Shown here one piece after another: positions 7,432 to 14,389 of a stretch of DNA of 18,038 nucleotides. The number at the start of each line of letters is the position of its first letter. The stretch's first letter is position 1. The stretch lies in contig CAYFLR010000087.1 of the NCBI GenBank assembly GCA_964343805.1, positions 1 through 18,038 of the forward strand, in the 5' to 3' direction. The position numbers and the translations under genes are program-made. The DNA comes from CAYFLR01 sp964343805 (GTDB lineage: Bacteria > Bdellovibrionota_B > Oligoflexia > CAYFLR01). The notes under the pieces are model-generated. The model saw nothing but the letters and a program-made list of their open reading frames with translations. It was not told the DNA's origin and made no database searches.

Positions 7432-9065
7432 TATTCATAACCTGGAATGTTTTCGATTTTTACCTCATCCATCTGTTTCTCACTTAAGAACTTATTTCCA
7501 TATTCCAGATAGACTTTTTCATCGATAAGAACTTTAAAGAGTTCATGATCAATGATCTGGTCTTTTTTCATAAAGCCGAGGATTTTGAGTGTCTCTGCTA
7601 AAGACTTGGCTGGTTTGTAAGGACGATCTCTGGCGGTGAGAGCTTCGAATACATCGGCAATCACCATAATGCGTGCTTGAATGGATAATTCCTCTCGTTT
7701 TAAACCTGCAGGGTATCCTGTGCCGTTCATGGCTTCATGATGCGATCCAGCTATTTCAGGTACCTTAGCTAACTTTTTGGGAAAGGGGAGGGCGTTTAAC
7801 ATATTCTTGGAAGCCACCACATGGTGATTTATAATGTCTCTTTCTTCTTTGGAAAGGGTTCCTTTGGCAATGTTTAGATTGGCCACCTCATCCTCTGAAA
7901 GAAAGGGTTCTACCTCACCTTCGGTATTGTTCCATTCGTATTTTGCAATCTCTTTGACTCGGGTCTGAAGTTCGGGTGACATGAATTCACCCCCCACATT
8001 GCATTTGGCAATAAAGGCTTTGTCATCATCCAGCTTTTTGAGAGCTTCCTCTTTTTCTCCTTCTAGATTAGCAAGGTCTACCTCTTGTTGGTTCTCTAAA
8101 GCCTGCAATCGTTTTTTTAGATGGTTAATCTCCACATCCCTTTTTAAAACTTCAAAGCGGGTGTTGACTGTATTTATCCGGTCATAGATGGTTTCTAATT
8201 TTGTTGATTTATCCACCACATAATCAGGGGTGACCACTTTTCCGCAGTCGTGCATCCAGGCTGCGATTCTGAGTTCGTAGAGCTCTTCTTCGGTGGGATT
8301 AAAGTCTGCTAAATCGCCCATGTCTGATTTACTCGCCGCCTTAGCCAGCATTTCAGCCAGGATGGGAACTCGTTCACAATGACCTCCAGTGTATTCTGAT
8401 TTATCATCAATGGCATTGGCAATAGCCCGGATGAATGATTCAAACAAGATTTTGAGATCTTCAATCAGTTTGTGATTCGTCATGGCGATTGCCGCTTGGG
8501 AGGCTAACGACTGGGCGAGTTGTTGATCTTCTGCACTAAATGGAACGATTTTTCCGCTATCAGGGTCTGTTGCATTAATCAACTGCAGCACCCCAATAAT
8601 TTCACTTTCATGGTTTTTCATAGGGATGGCTAAAAAGGATTGAGAGCGGTACCCGGTTTTTTGATCGAAAGCTTTGGTGCCTGTAAAATCAAAACCTTTG
8701 GCTTCATAAGCATCAGGGATATTGATGGTCTTGTCTTTAAGGGCAACATGAGCCGCCACCATTTCTAAGTTCCCTTTGCCATCTTTGTATAAAGGTAAAT
8801 CTGGAAATGAGATCTCTTTCCCGGTTGTTCCCCCCATAGCAATATCAAGAGAATCATTTCGTATGATTTGGAACTTCAGACTGTCATCTTCAGTTCTGGT
8901 GTAGACGGTGCCTGCATCTGCATTGGTCAGCTCTTTGGCTCCCATTAAGATGTTCTCTAAAAGACGATCGGTATCTCTTTCAGAAGACAGTGAGATTCCA
9001 ATGTCATTCAACTTCTCAAGACGATTCATAATGTCAAAGAGCACTCGATCGATTTCTCTGTCCAT
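7431..9065 (-). CDS. GAF domain / HD-GYP phosphodiesterase with coiled-coil insert
   Basis: A 544-aa cytoplasmic signalling protein. Residues about 20-200 form a GAF sensor domain, with FLAIPMKNHESEIIGVLQL (144-162) typical of its core. Residues about 205-520 form an HD-GYP domain, the class that hydrolyses cyclic di-GMP: GGHCERV (227-233), MHDCGK with His272-Asp273, HH (414-415), HHEAMNGTGYPAGL (442-455), IADVFEAL with Asp471, and RPY (481-483). The GYP triad and expected metal ligands are present. The usual HHExxDG reads HHEAMNG, with Asp replaced by Asn, but that Asp is not a metal ligand in solved structures. Between HDxGK and the following His pair lies an extra charged stretch (about 286-400), with coiled coil at roughly 310-350. 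It has no DNA-binding or receiver domain. AAAGGAAAG precedes the start. It heads an operon with two exported proteins. Confidence 0.92.
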   Translation of the reverse strand: MDREIDRVLFDIMNRLEKLNDIGISLSSERDTDRLLENILMGAKELTNADAGTVYTRTEDDSLKFQIIRNDSLDIAMGGTTGKEISFPDLPLYKDGKGNLEMVAAHVALKDKTINIPDAYEAKGFDFTGTKAFDQKTGYRSQSFLAIPMKNHESEIIGVLQLINATDPDSGKIVPFSAEDQQLAQSLASQAAIAMTNHKLIEDLKILFESFIRAIANAIDDKSEYTGGHCERVPILAEMLAKAASKSDMGDLADFNPTEEELYELRIAAWMHDCGKVVTPDYVVDKSTKLETIYDRINTVNTRFEVLKRDVEINHLKKRLQALENQQEVDLANLEGEKEEALKKLDDDKAFIAKCNVGGEFMSPELQTRVKEIAKYEWNNTEGEVEPFLSEDEVANLNIAKGTLSKEERDIINHHVVASKNMLNALPFPKKLAKVPEIAGSHHEAMNGTGYPAGLKREELSIQARIMVIADVFEALTARDRPYKPAKSLAETLKILGFMKKDQIIDHELFKVLIDEKVYLEYGNKFLSEKQMDEVKIENIPGYE

Positions 9066-9109
9066 GATCTTTCCTTTTTTTATTCATCTATGTAAGGTAT
9101 AGAAAGATT

Positions 9110-9126
9110 ATCTCATGGAATGAGAT
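9110..9126. repeat. Perfect hairpin ATCTCAT-gga-ATGAGAT
   Basis: Seven-base arms and a three-base loop in the 101-bp spacer between the DUF4406 stop and the HD-GYP start. On the minus strand AATCTTTCT follows it, so it could be a weak terminator for the upstream operon. Its position 45 bases before the HD-GYP start also fits an operator. The sequence cannot decide between these. Confidence 0.35.
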
Positions 9127-9166
9127 TTCACACCAAGCAAAATATAAGAAATTTCGGGCTTTAGAT

Positions 9167-9535
9167 CTACTTCTCGATGATGGTGAGGTTGCGCTTTTTT
9201 GCTAGACGAAACTCTTTGGTGGCGCCTACGCTTTGTTTCCAGTCTGGAAGCATCACAATGGTGGTTATTTTGTGATGACTTAAGATGGCGAGCCACATAT
9301 CCAAAATTTCATCGTAAGTGGCTCCTGAGTTTTCTAGGTCACCCACGGAGGCAGGGTTAACCACTAAGCTATATTTTTGAGATTCTTCTAATTGAATTTG
9401 AACCGTGTGAAAAATCTCTAAGTTCTGCTCGATGGTTTTCTCATCATAGCGAGATATGGGCCCTGAGATATAGCAAATTGATCCTTGAGTGGATTCAATT
9501 TGGTTAAGTAAATCATTTTTAATTTTATCTAGCAT
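9167..9535 (-). CDS. DUF4406-type protein (nucleoside deoxyribosyltransferase-like fold)
   Basis: A 122-aa cytoplasmic protein. YISGPIS (22-28), VVNPA (58-62), MLPDW (95-99) and SVGATKE with Glu108 (102-108) match the order and spacing of the DUF4406 family. That family resembles nucleoside 2-deoxyribosyltransferases, in which the Glu of GAxxE is the nucleophile. Most relatives I know of lie in phages, where function is unproven. ATG 9535 is preceded by AAAGG six bases away, and the gene begins 15 bases after the stop of the transglutaminase, so the two are probably one transcript. No phage genes are nearby. By analogy it may act on a nucleoside or nucleotide N-glycosidic bond, but this is a fold-level guess; the family match is fairly sure. 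Confidence 0.8.
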   Translation of the reverse strand: MLDKIKNDLLNQIESTQGSICYISGPISRYDEKTIEQNLEIFHTVQIQLEESQKYSLVVNPASVGDLENSGATYDEILDMWLAILSHHKITTIVMLPDWKQSVGATKEFRLAKKRNLTIIEK

Positions 9536-9550
9536 AAATACCTTTACGGG

Positions 9551-10764
9551 TTAAAAGCGCGGACGAGGGCTGGGATTTGGCAGAGGAACCACCTCATCCT
9601 CTTCTTCTGCATGTCGCTCTTCAACAATCACGTAGATAAAGTTATTGATGTGGGACAAGATCTCTCCTCCCATAATAGGATTCACCGTTATGGTGTAGGT
9701 TCCAGGTGTTGTGGGGGCAGTATAAATTCCTCGGTGATTGATATGTCCCCCGTCGGCTTTATAATGAAATTGAACCGGTTGTCGGTTCCAATCTTCATCG
9801 TAGTAAACGGCCTTTACTATGAGTTGTTGCCCAGGTACTAAAACTTGGTAATCATCCATCTCTTCAAATTCAATGTATCCAATCACTTGCTCTTCCCAAG
9901 GATTTATAGGGTCAGTTGGTTCAACTTCAACAGGCTCTACGGGTTCTGAAGGAGTAACCACTTCACTGCCCGCTTGAACAAATATAGTGGCGGTGGCTTC
10001 AAAATACTTATTGAGGGTATCACTGTAGTATTCGATTTGAACCCGATAAGTTCCTGGGGTATTAGGAGCTGTATACAAACCGGTCTGATCAACGCTTCCC
10101 TCTTCATCTAGTACATACCATTCTACTTTAATGTCTAAGGGATCTAAGTTTCGATTGATGGCATGACCTGTAAACTGGTAGCTCTCACCGGTTTTTAAAG
10201 TGAGGATTTGAGGTGATATTTTGAGTTTATAGATTTGTAAGTCAGGATTTTCCGGCTCTTCTGGTTGTAGTGGTTCTTCTGGTGTTTCTGGGCTTTCAGG
10301 GGGTTCAGGGGTTTCAGGGGTTTCAGGGTTGTCAAGTGTAGCATCTCCCAGAGAGAGATCAATTAGGTATTTGATTTTTTCGTAGTCTAAACCTCCATCA
10401 TCTTTCAGGCTAGGTTTTCGACGTAAAGACCATAAAAAGTCTGGACGTGCATCGCTGAGCCACTCACCTCCAATAATGTAACCAGCTGCATTGAGTTCCA
10501 GGGTGTATTTCATGCGTTTGGTTTTAATATATGGGAGTACTTGGTATCTAGAGGGAGCTGTTTCCACTATATATCGGAGCTCCAGGTCAACATCAATAAG
10601 ATAGCTGGTTCCTGGGGCTGCATGTATGTAGTCGTAGGTAAGGTAGCGATAGTTTGAATAATAGAAAGTATAGCCGGCGATGGGTTGATTCCAAACCTCA
10701 GCATTGAAGGTCACATCGGCCACAAAGGATTTATCTCTGCGAGCTATATATTCATCTAATATGA
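9551..10764 (-). CDS. Transglutaminase-elicitor-like lipoprotein, C-terminal part with two Ig-like domains
   Basis: The frame is open from the gap edge (ILDEYIARRDKSFVADVTF) through DVTFNAEVWNQP, a stretch typical of the second half of the transglutaminase-elicitor core, so it continues the gene that starts at 11490. GTG 10723 could be called a start, but it lies inside this conserved stretch and has no ribosome site. After the catalytic part comes a Pro/Glu/Thr linker (10240-10333) built from nine-base repeats encoding PET units. Two Ig-like modules follow (about 9974-10234 and 9617-9881), which share GLYTAPNTPGTY and GIYTAPTTPGTY, so they are internal duplicates; a second Pro/Glu linker separates them. 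The end is Asp/Glu- then Pro-rich (PLPNPSPRPRF). The Asp of FVADVT probably completes the Cys-His-Asp triad. Such modules often hold an enzyme off the cell surface. Confidence 0.85.
10294..10329 (-). repeat. Nine-base tandem repeat coding the PETPE linker
   Basis: On the plus strand the unit reads close to GGTTTCAGG, about four copies with small changes. On the coding strand it gives Pro-Glu-(Thr/Pro/Ser) triplets. It is a coding microsatellite and could vary in copy number between strains. Confidence 0.7.
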
Positions 10765-10774
10765 NNNNNNNNNN
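10765..10774. other. Assembly gap (10 N) inside the transglutaminase gene
   Basis: The base pair just before the gap on the coding strand is CT, so the interrupted codon after His238 is Leu whatever follows. Taken literally, ten bases shift the frame and give SY then stop. The far side is open in another frame with a conserved continuation, so the true gap is of a different length. Confidence 0.95.
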
Positions 10775-11490
10775 AGGTGGAAGGTGGCTGGATTAGTATC
10801 TCGGCAGGCACTATCCGCAATTCTCCCTTGGTAATCTCTTTGGACATCTTGGTCATTGCAACGACCCCCTATAAAATAGGTTGGAGCTGTGGCATGGGCG
10901 TAATGCTTAGATATCAAAGCTTTAATATCCGAAGAGTAGAAGGTTAATTCAAGTCCTTGGGGAGTGATAACAGTGGCAGAATCGCCTGGCTCATCTTCAT
11001 AGATACTAGCCGGAGCCCAACCATGACAAATGCCAAACCAGGCAGGAACGATCCCATCTTTATCTACACTGCTCAAGGTGTTCTTCTGATCAAAACGAGT
11101 TAAAGGAAAGTCGGTCCGTCCTAAATAGAGGTCGTATTTTTCAGCAGGGCTTAATAAATTGGCATTGGCTGGAGTTAAGTAAGAGACTTCTCTTTCGGAT
11201 AGAGGGGTGAAAAGGTAGTTATGATAATGCTCTCCTCCAGGTGAATTTTGCCAACGATGGGAGAGTCCACCTTGATAGGTGGCCCAATAATTACCACTCC
11301 ATGGAGTTTTGCTAATATCTGCTGATTTTATTAAAGTGTTGAAAACCTTAGTTTTAACTCCAAACAATGCGGGATGATTGGATGCATTGGGAGCTTCTTG
11401 CAATCTGGCTTTGCTGCCTTCATAAGTGCAAGTTATAAAAAGAAATAATGGTAAAACCATGAGGTAGGTAAATGGATATCTTTGGTTCAT
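10775..11490 (-). CDS. Transglutaminase-elicitor-like lipoprotein, N-terminal catalytic part
   Basis: Starts at ATG 11490, with AGAGAAG shortly before it; a longer frame from TTG 11514 lacks support. MNQRYPFTYLMVLPLFLFIT ends at Cys21, giving lipobox FITC and so an anchored lipoprotein. The TGase-elicitor signatures follow: SGNYWATYQGGLSHRW (65-80), the nucleophile Cys155 in WFGICHGWAPASI (151-163), GGRCNDQD (208-215), and NPATFH (233-238), where His238 is the likely catalytic His and the last complete codon before the gap. Transglutaminases join Gln and Lys side chains; this family was named for oomycete proteins that trigger plant defence and also occurs in bacteria. It continues in 9551-10764, giving about 640 residues. 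The target is unknown; an envelope or foreign-cell protein is plausible. Confidence 0.87.
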
Positions 11491-11594
11491 AATCTTCTCT
11501 TTTTTTCTAAACAAAATGTATTCTTCAATTCATCCCCTCTCTTTAACTCTTTTGTAAAGGGATTGCTAGTGTATTCCGGGCATTAAGTCTTCAT

Positions 11595-11621
11595 TTTGTC
11601 ACAAAGGCGGCTTTTTTTGTC
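11595..11621 (+). promoter_or_regulatory. Possible activator site: two TTTGTC half-sites 21 bp apart
   Basis: Two identical hexamers exactly two helical turns apart, the first forming an 11-bp palindrome with ACAAA. Place and phasing fit a dimer site for a sigma-54 activator. AT-rich DNA gives such matches by chance, so this is weak alone. Confidence 0.3.
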
Positions 11622-11686
11622 CCGGTTAATAGGCAGTAATCACCATTTTTCGGAATAATATTTATAAAATTAGTTGGTTATCTTAT

Positions 11687-11702
11687 TGGCATTCATATTG
11701 CT
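11687..11702 (+). promoter_or_regulatory. Sigma-54 (RpoN) type -24/-12 promoter of the serine acetyltransferase operon
   Basis: TGGCATTCATATTGCT matches the consensus TGGCAC-N5-TTGCW in every fixed base but one (C to T), and the GG and GC pairs have the exact required spacing. It lies about 50 bases before the first gene, placing the transcript start near 11713. Sigma-54 promoters need an ATP-driven activator bound upstream. Confidence 0.6.
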
Positions 11703-11750
11703 TAAAGAGGGACTGTGTTGTTTTAGCCGTTTGATTTTTCGAGGTTAATT

Positions 11751-12692
11751 ATGTTTCCCAAACTAAAAAATATTCTTCATGAAATGCTGAGGCAGAGCTC
11801 TTATCATCTGGATTCTAATGTTCCAACCATCAATCTTGACCTATTACTATTGAATGTCTACCTATTAGCAAGCAAAGATTTGATGCAATTTGCGGTAATG
11901 GATCCCACGGCGAATAAAAGCCCCTCTTATATATTAAAAACCAATTTATGTTTTAAGGCGGTGCTTGCTTATCGTTTAGCCCATGCCTTTTATCAGCTAT
12001 CTATAATTAATAGAGATGTTCAAGCTCAGAAATTTTTACAGTGTTTAGCCCGTGAAATATCTGAAAATGCCAAAGTGGAAACCGGGGTAGAAATTCATCC
12101 TGCTGCCCAGATCGCAGCCCCCTTAGTTATTGATCATGGTTTAGGTACTGTGATTGGTGAAACTGCAATCATTGGAAGTCACTGCTATATTTTACAAGGG
12201 GTCATTATCGGAGCCAGAGGAATCGCTAATAATCCTAAAGGAAAGCGACATCCAACCCTAGGGAGCCATGTTCAAATAGGGGCCTTCGCTAAGTTATTGG
12301 GAGATATCAATATCGGAGATAACGTATTCATTAGCCCTGAAAGTATTGTGACTTTCGATGTTCCCGCTCATTCAAAAGTCAAGATCTGCACCCAAATGCA
12401 AATAAGTGATCAACAAAATAGCATAGAAATATATGGAGTCGTTCCAGATAAGGGAAATAAGTCCTTTCGCATTTTTGGAAATAATTTGGATGCGGTTTCG
12501 GTCTTTGTTCGCACACGACATGAGACCAACCAAATGCCTATTTTCTTAACCCTCGTGAAACAAGATAAAAGACAAATTACCTGTCTTATCCCTAACAGGT
12601 TAAAGAAAGCCAACAGACCCTCATACAGTCTGTTTCTTATGAATAAAAAATCTGAAGTGGTAGAAATCAAAAACCCTTCAGCACTTAATTAA
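11751..12692 (+). CDS. cysE: Serine O-acetyltransferase with C-terminal TIG-like extension
   Basis: A 313-aa cytoplasmic enzyme that should make O-acetylserine from serine and acetyl-CoA, the first step of cysteine synthesis. The N-terminal helices (1-105) lead to a left-handed beta-helix of hexapeptide repeats. The active-site segments match CysE: VEIHPAA (113-119), IDHGLGTVIGET (127-138) with His129 as the catalytic base, and RHP (166-168) with His167. The loop usually VTLGG reads VIIGARG, a mild departure. After VTFDVPAHSKVK the usual short feedback tail is replaced by about 90 residues (225-307): SFRIFGNNLDAVSVFV, then ITCLIPNRL and SYSLFLMNK, a pattern like an IPT/TIG beta-sandwich. GAGG precedes the start by six bases. 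The next gene begins 11 bases after the stop. The acetyltransferase call is firm; the added domain is tentative. Confidence 0.88.
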   Translation: MFPKLKNILHEMLRQSSYHLDSNVPTINLDLLLLNVYLLASKDLMQFAVMDPTANKSPSYILKTNLCFKAVLAYRLAHAFYQLSIINRDVQAQKFLQCLAREISENAKVETGVEIHPAAQIAAPLVIDHGLGTVIGETAIIGSHCYILQGVIIGARGIANNPKGKRHPTLGSHVQIGAFAKLLGDINIGDNVFISPESIVTFDVPAHSKVKICTQMQISDQQNSIEIYGVVPDKGNKSFRIFGNNLDAVSVFVRTRHETNQMPIFLTLVKQDKRQITCLIPNRLKKANRPSYSLFLMNKKSEVVEIKNPSALN

Positions 12693-12703
12693 AGGAGTCA
12701 TTT

Positions 12704-13624
12704 ATGATTTGTTCATCCATCTTAGAGTACATCGGTAATACCCCAGTCGTGGAATTTAATCGCTTGAAAAAGCAGCAGCAAGGTCAGCTTCTGGTTAAAC
12801 TAGAATGTATGAATCCTGGGGGAAGTCATAAAACCCGCACCGCTTACAATATGATCAAAGCAGCTGAACAAAAAGGTTTGTTAAAGCGCGGATCAGGTCA
12901 AACAATTTTGGAGCCCACCGGTGGTAATTTAGGAAAAGGTATTGCCACGGTGGCCAGTGTTTTGGGCTATAAAGTGATTTTAGTAATTCCTGACAACTAT
13001 AGCGAAACTAAGAAGAATTATTTAAGAACTTTTGGTTGTGAGATTATCAATTCCAACAGTAAATTGGGCACCGACTCCCACTTTAAGTTAGCTCAAAAAT
13101 TGTTAGCTGAAAATCCTGATTATGTGATGCTCAATCAAACGGTGAACCCTGCTAACCCAGAAGTGCATTACCAAGCGACTGCCGAAGAAATTTTGAAAGA
13201 TATTAAAGATATTTCAATTGATTACTTTGTGGCGGGCATTGGAACCGGTGGTCATATCACGGGGATTGGAAAGTTATTAAAAAAATATCGTCCCGAAATC
13301 AAAATCATCGGCGTTCAACCGGAAGGCTGTGAAATTTTAGATGGCAAGTTTGCTAAACATCAAATCCAAGGTATTGGGGTAGGGAAACACCCCGTTTTAA
13401 ATCCTCAAGTCGTAGATAAGATGATCTCTGTTGATTACAGCGCAGTCAAAGAGATGATGATGCGAGCAGCGAGAGAAGAGGGGATTTCAGTGGGAATTTC
13501 TTCTGCAGCAAATTTGGTGGCAGCACTGAATCTATCTAAGCAGGGAAAAAAGGTAAATGTTCTGACTATGATTTACGATTCAGGAATTGATTACCTGGAT
13601 ACCTTTGAAGGAGAGCATTCATGA
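12704..13624 (+). CDS. Cysteine synthase-like PLP enzyme with altered substrate loop
   Basis: A 306-aa fold-type II PLP enzyme of the CysK/CysM group, which replaces the acetate of O-acetylserine with a nucleophile such as sulfide. Lys43 in NPGGSHKTR (37-45) should bind PLP; GIGTGGHITG (178-187) is the phosphate cup; Ser293 in YDSGIDYL is the residue facing the pyridine nitrogen. Two features depart from normal cysteine synthases: GSVKDR reads GSHKTR, and the substrate loop TSGNTG reads TGGNLG (72-77). These changes can alter substrate choice, so the nucleophile need not be sulfide. AAGGAG lies six bases before ATG 12704, and the stop overlaps the next start by four bases (ATGA). Since it follows a serine acetyltransferase, O-acetylserine is the likely donor. 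I leave the symbol empty because the product is uncertain. Confidence 0.87.
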   Translation: MICSSILEYIGNTPVVEFNRLKKQQQGQLLVKLECMNPGGSHKTRTAYNMIKAAEQKGLLKRGSGQTILEPTGGNLGKGIATVASVLGYKVILVIPDNYSETKKNYLRTFGCEIINSNSKLGTDSHFKLAQKLLAENPDYVMLNQTVNPANPEVHYQATAEEILKDIKDISIDYFVAGIGTGGHITGIGKLLKKYRPEIKIIGVQPEGCEILDGKFAKHQIQGIGVGKHPVLNPQVVDKMISVDYSAVKEMMMRAAREEGISVGISSAANLVAALNLSKQGKKVNVLTMIYDSGIDYLDTFEGEHS

Positions 13625-14388
13625 GCTATTATAAAACAGAAAAATCCTACTATTTATATCCCTGGAAGTTAAAACAAAAAACACAGTTTAGACGGGTGAA
13701 TGAATCGGTGATTGCTGTCGAAAAGTCCATTGCCTATCCAGAGGGTGGAGGTCAAGAATCTGATCAAGGCTTTATCTTTCAAGAAAAGCAGGTGGAACCT
13801 ATCAGATTTACCATGGCCAAAAAAGTTAATGGTTGTGGCCGCATCGTCAACCGACGAGATTTTCCAACTCTGAATGTGGAAGGGGAAGTTCAGCTTCATT
13901 TAGCAGAACCTCTACCTGCCAGTTGGGATGAAAGTAAGCCAATAGTAGTTGCTGTGGATGCCCGCCGAAGAGCAGAGTTATCAAGAAGTCATAGTGCTGC
14001 CCATTTAGTTTATCTGGCCATTATGACCGTTTATGAGGACCTAAAATCCATCACTAAGGGATGTAAAATATCGACAGAAACAGGTCGATTTGATTTCTTT
14101 ATTGAACAGCTCTCTCCTGATGAGATGGAACGCATTCAACAGGCCTTAGATCATTTATTACAAAGTGAAGATCAAATATATCTTTCAGAGCTAGACAATG
14201 AGGTTGAGTGTCGGCTTTGGCACTTTGCGGGGAAAACCATTCCTTGCGGCGGAACCCATATCGAGGAAGTAAGACAAATCGGCTCAATCAAACTGAGAAA
14301 AAAGAATCTGGGGAAAACCTCCAAACGAATTTATTACACCTTGGTTGACCCTCTCTCTCAAGAACTCATTAAGCAATACGGAAATTAA
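13621..14388 (+). CDS. AlaX-type alanyl-tRNA editing hydrolase
   Basis: A 255-aa free-standing editing protein of the AlaX-M kind, which removes a wrong amino acid (typically Ser, sometimes Gly) from tRNA-Ala after charging. The N-terminal barrel carries YPEGGGQESDQG (39-50). The editing domain has the zinc site intact: His124 and His128 in SHSAAH, Cys209 and His213 in CGGTH (209-213), followed by RQIGSIKLRKK. There is no aminoacylation domain, so it acts in trans. The start overlaps the previous stop by four bases and AAGGAG lies inside the upstream gene's end (13608-13613), so the two are translationally coupled. Coupling to serine acetyltransferase and a cysteine synthase-like gene suggests it clears tRNA charged with serine or with the pathway's own product. 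The editing family is firm; that substrate is inference. Confidence 0.9.
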   Translation: MSYYKTEKSYYLYPWKLKQKTQFRRVNESVIAVEKSIAYPEGGGQESDQGFIFQEKQVEPIRFTMAKKVNGCGRIVNRRDFPTLNVEGEVQLHLAEPLPASWDESKPIVVAVDARRRAELSRSHSAAHLVYLAIMTVYEDLKSITKGCKISTETGRFDFFIEQLSPDEMERIQQALDHLLQSEDQIYLSELDNEVECRLWHFAGKTIPCGGTHIEEVRQIGSIKLRKKNLGKTSKRIYYTLVDPLSQELIKQYGN

Positions 14389-14389
14389 A

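Larger units (their letters stand above)
11491..11750. promoter_or_regulatory. Divergent control region between the transglutaminase and serine acetyltransferase genes
   Basis: A 260-bp AT-rich spacer. It holds a sigma-54 type promoter (11687-11702), two TTTGTC copies 21 bases apart (11595-11600 and 11616-11621), of which the first lies in the palindrome TTTGT-C-ACAAA (11595-11605), and a T7 run at 11612-11618. No clear promoter toward the transglutaminase is seen. The TTTGTC pair lies about 90-120 bases upstream of the predicted start point, where enhancer-binding proteins normally sit. Confidence 0.5.

Noticed and set aside
7058..7528. Plus-strand reading frame of 156 codons
   Set aside because: It lies opposite the well-supported 603-aa and HD-GYP genes, has no ribosome site and its product has no sensible motif.
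7431..9065. HD-GYP protein as a dead enzyme because HHExxDG reads HHEAMNG
   Set aside because: The expected metal ligands and the GYP motif are all present, and the changed residue is not a metal ligand in known structures.
9108..9296. Minus-strand 62-codon frame rich in His and Arg
   Set aside because: It overlaps the DUF4406 gene in another frame, without start signals.
10288..10330. CRISPR-like or regulatory tandem repeat
   Set aside because: Nine-base units without spacers that code in frame for a Pro/Glu/Thr linker.
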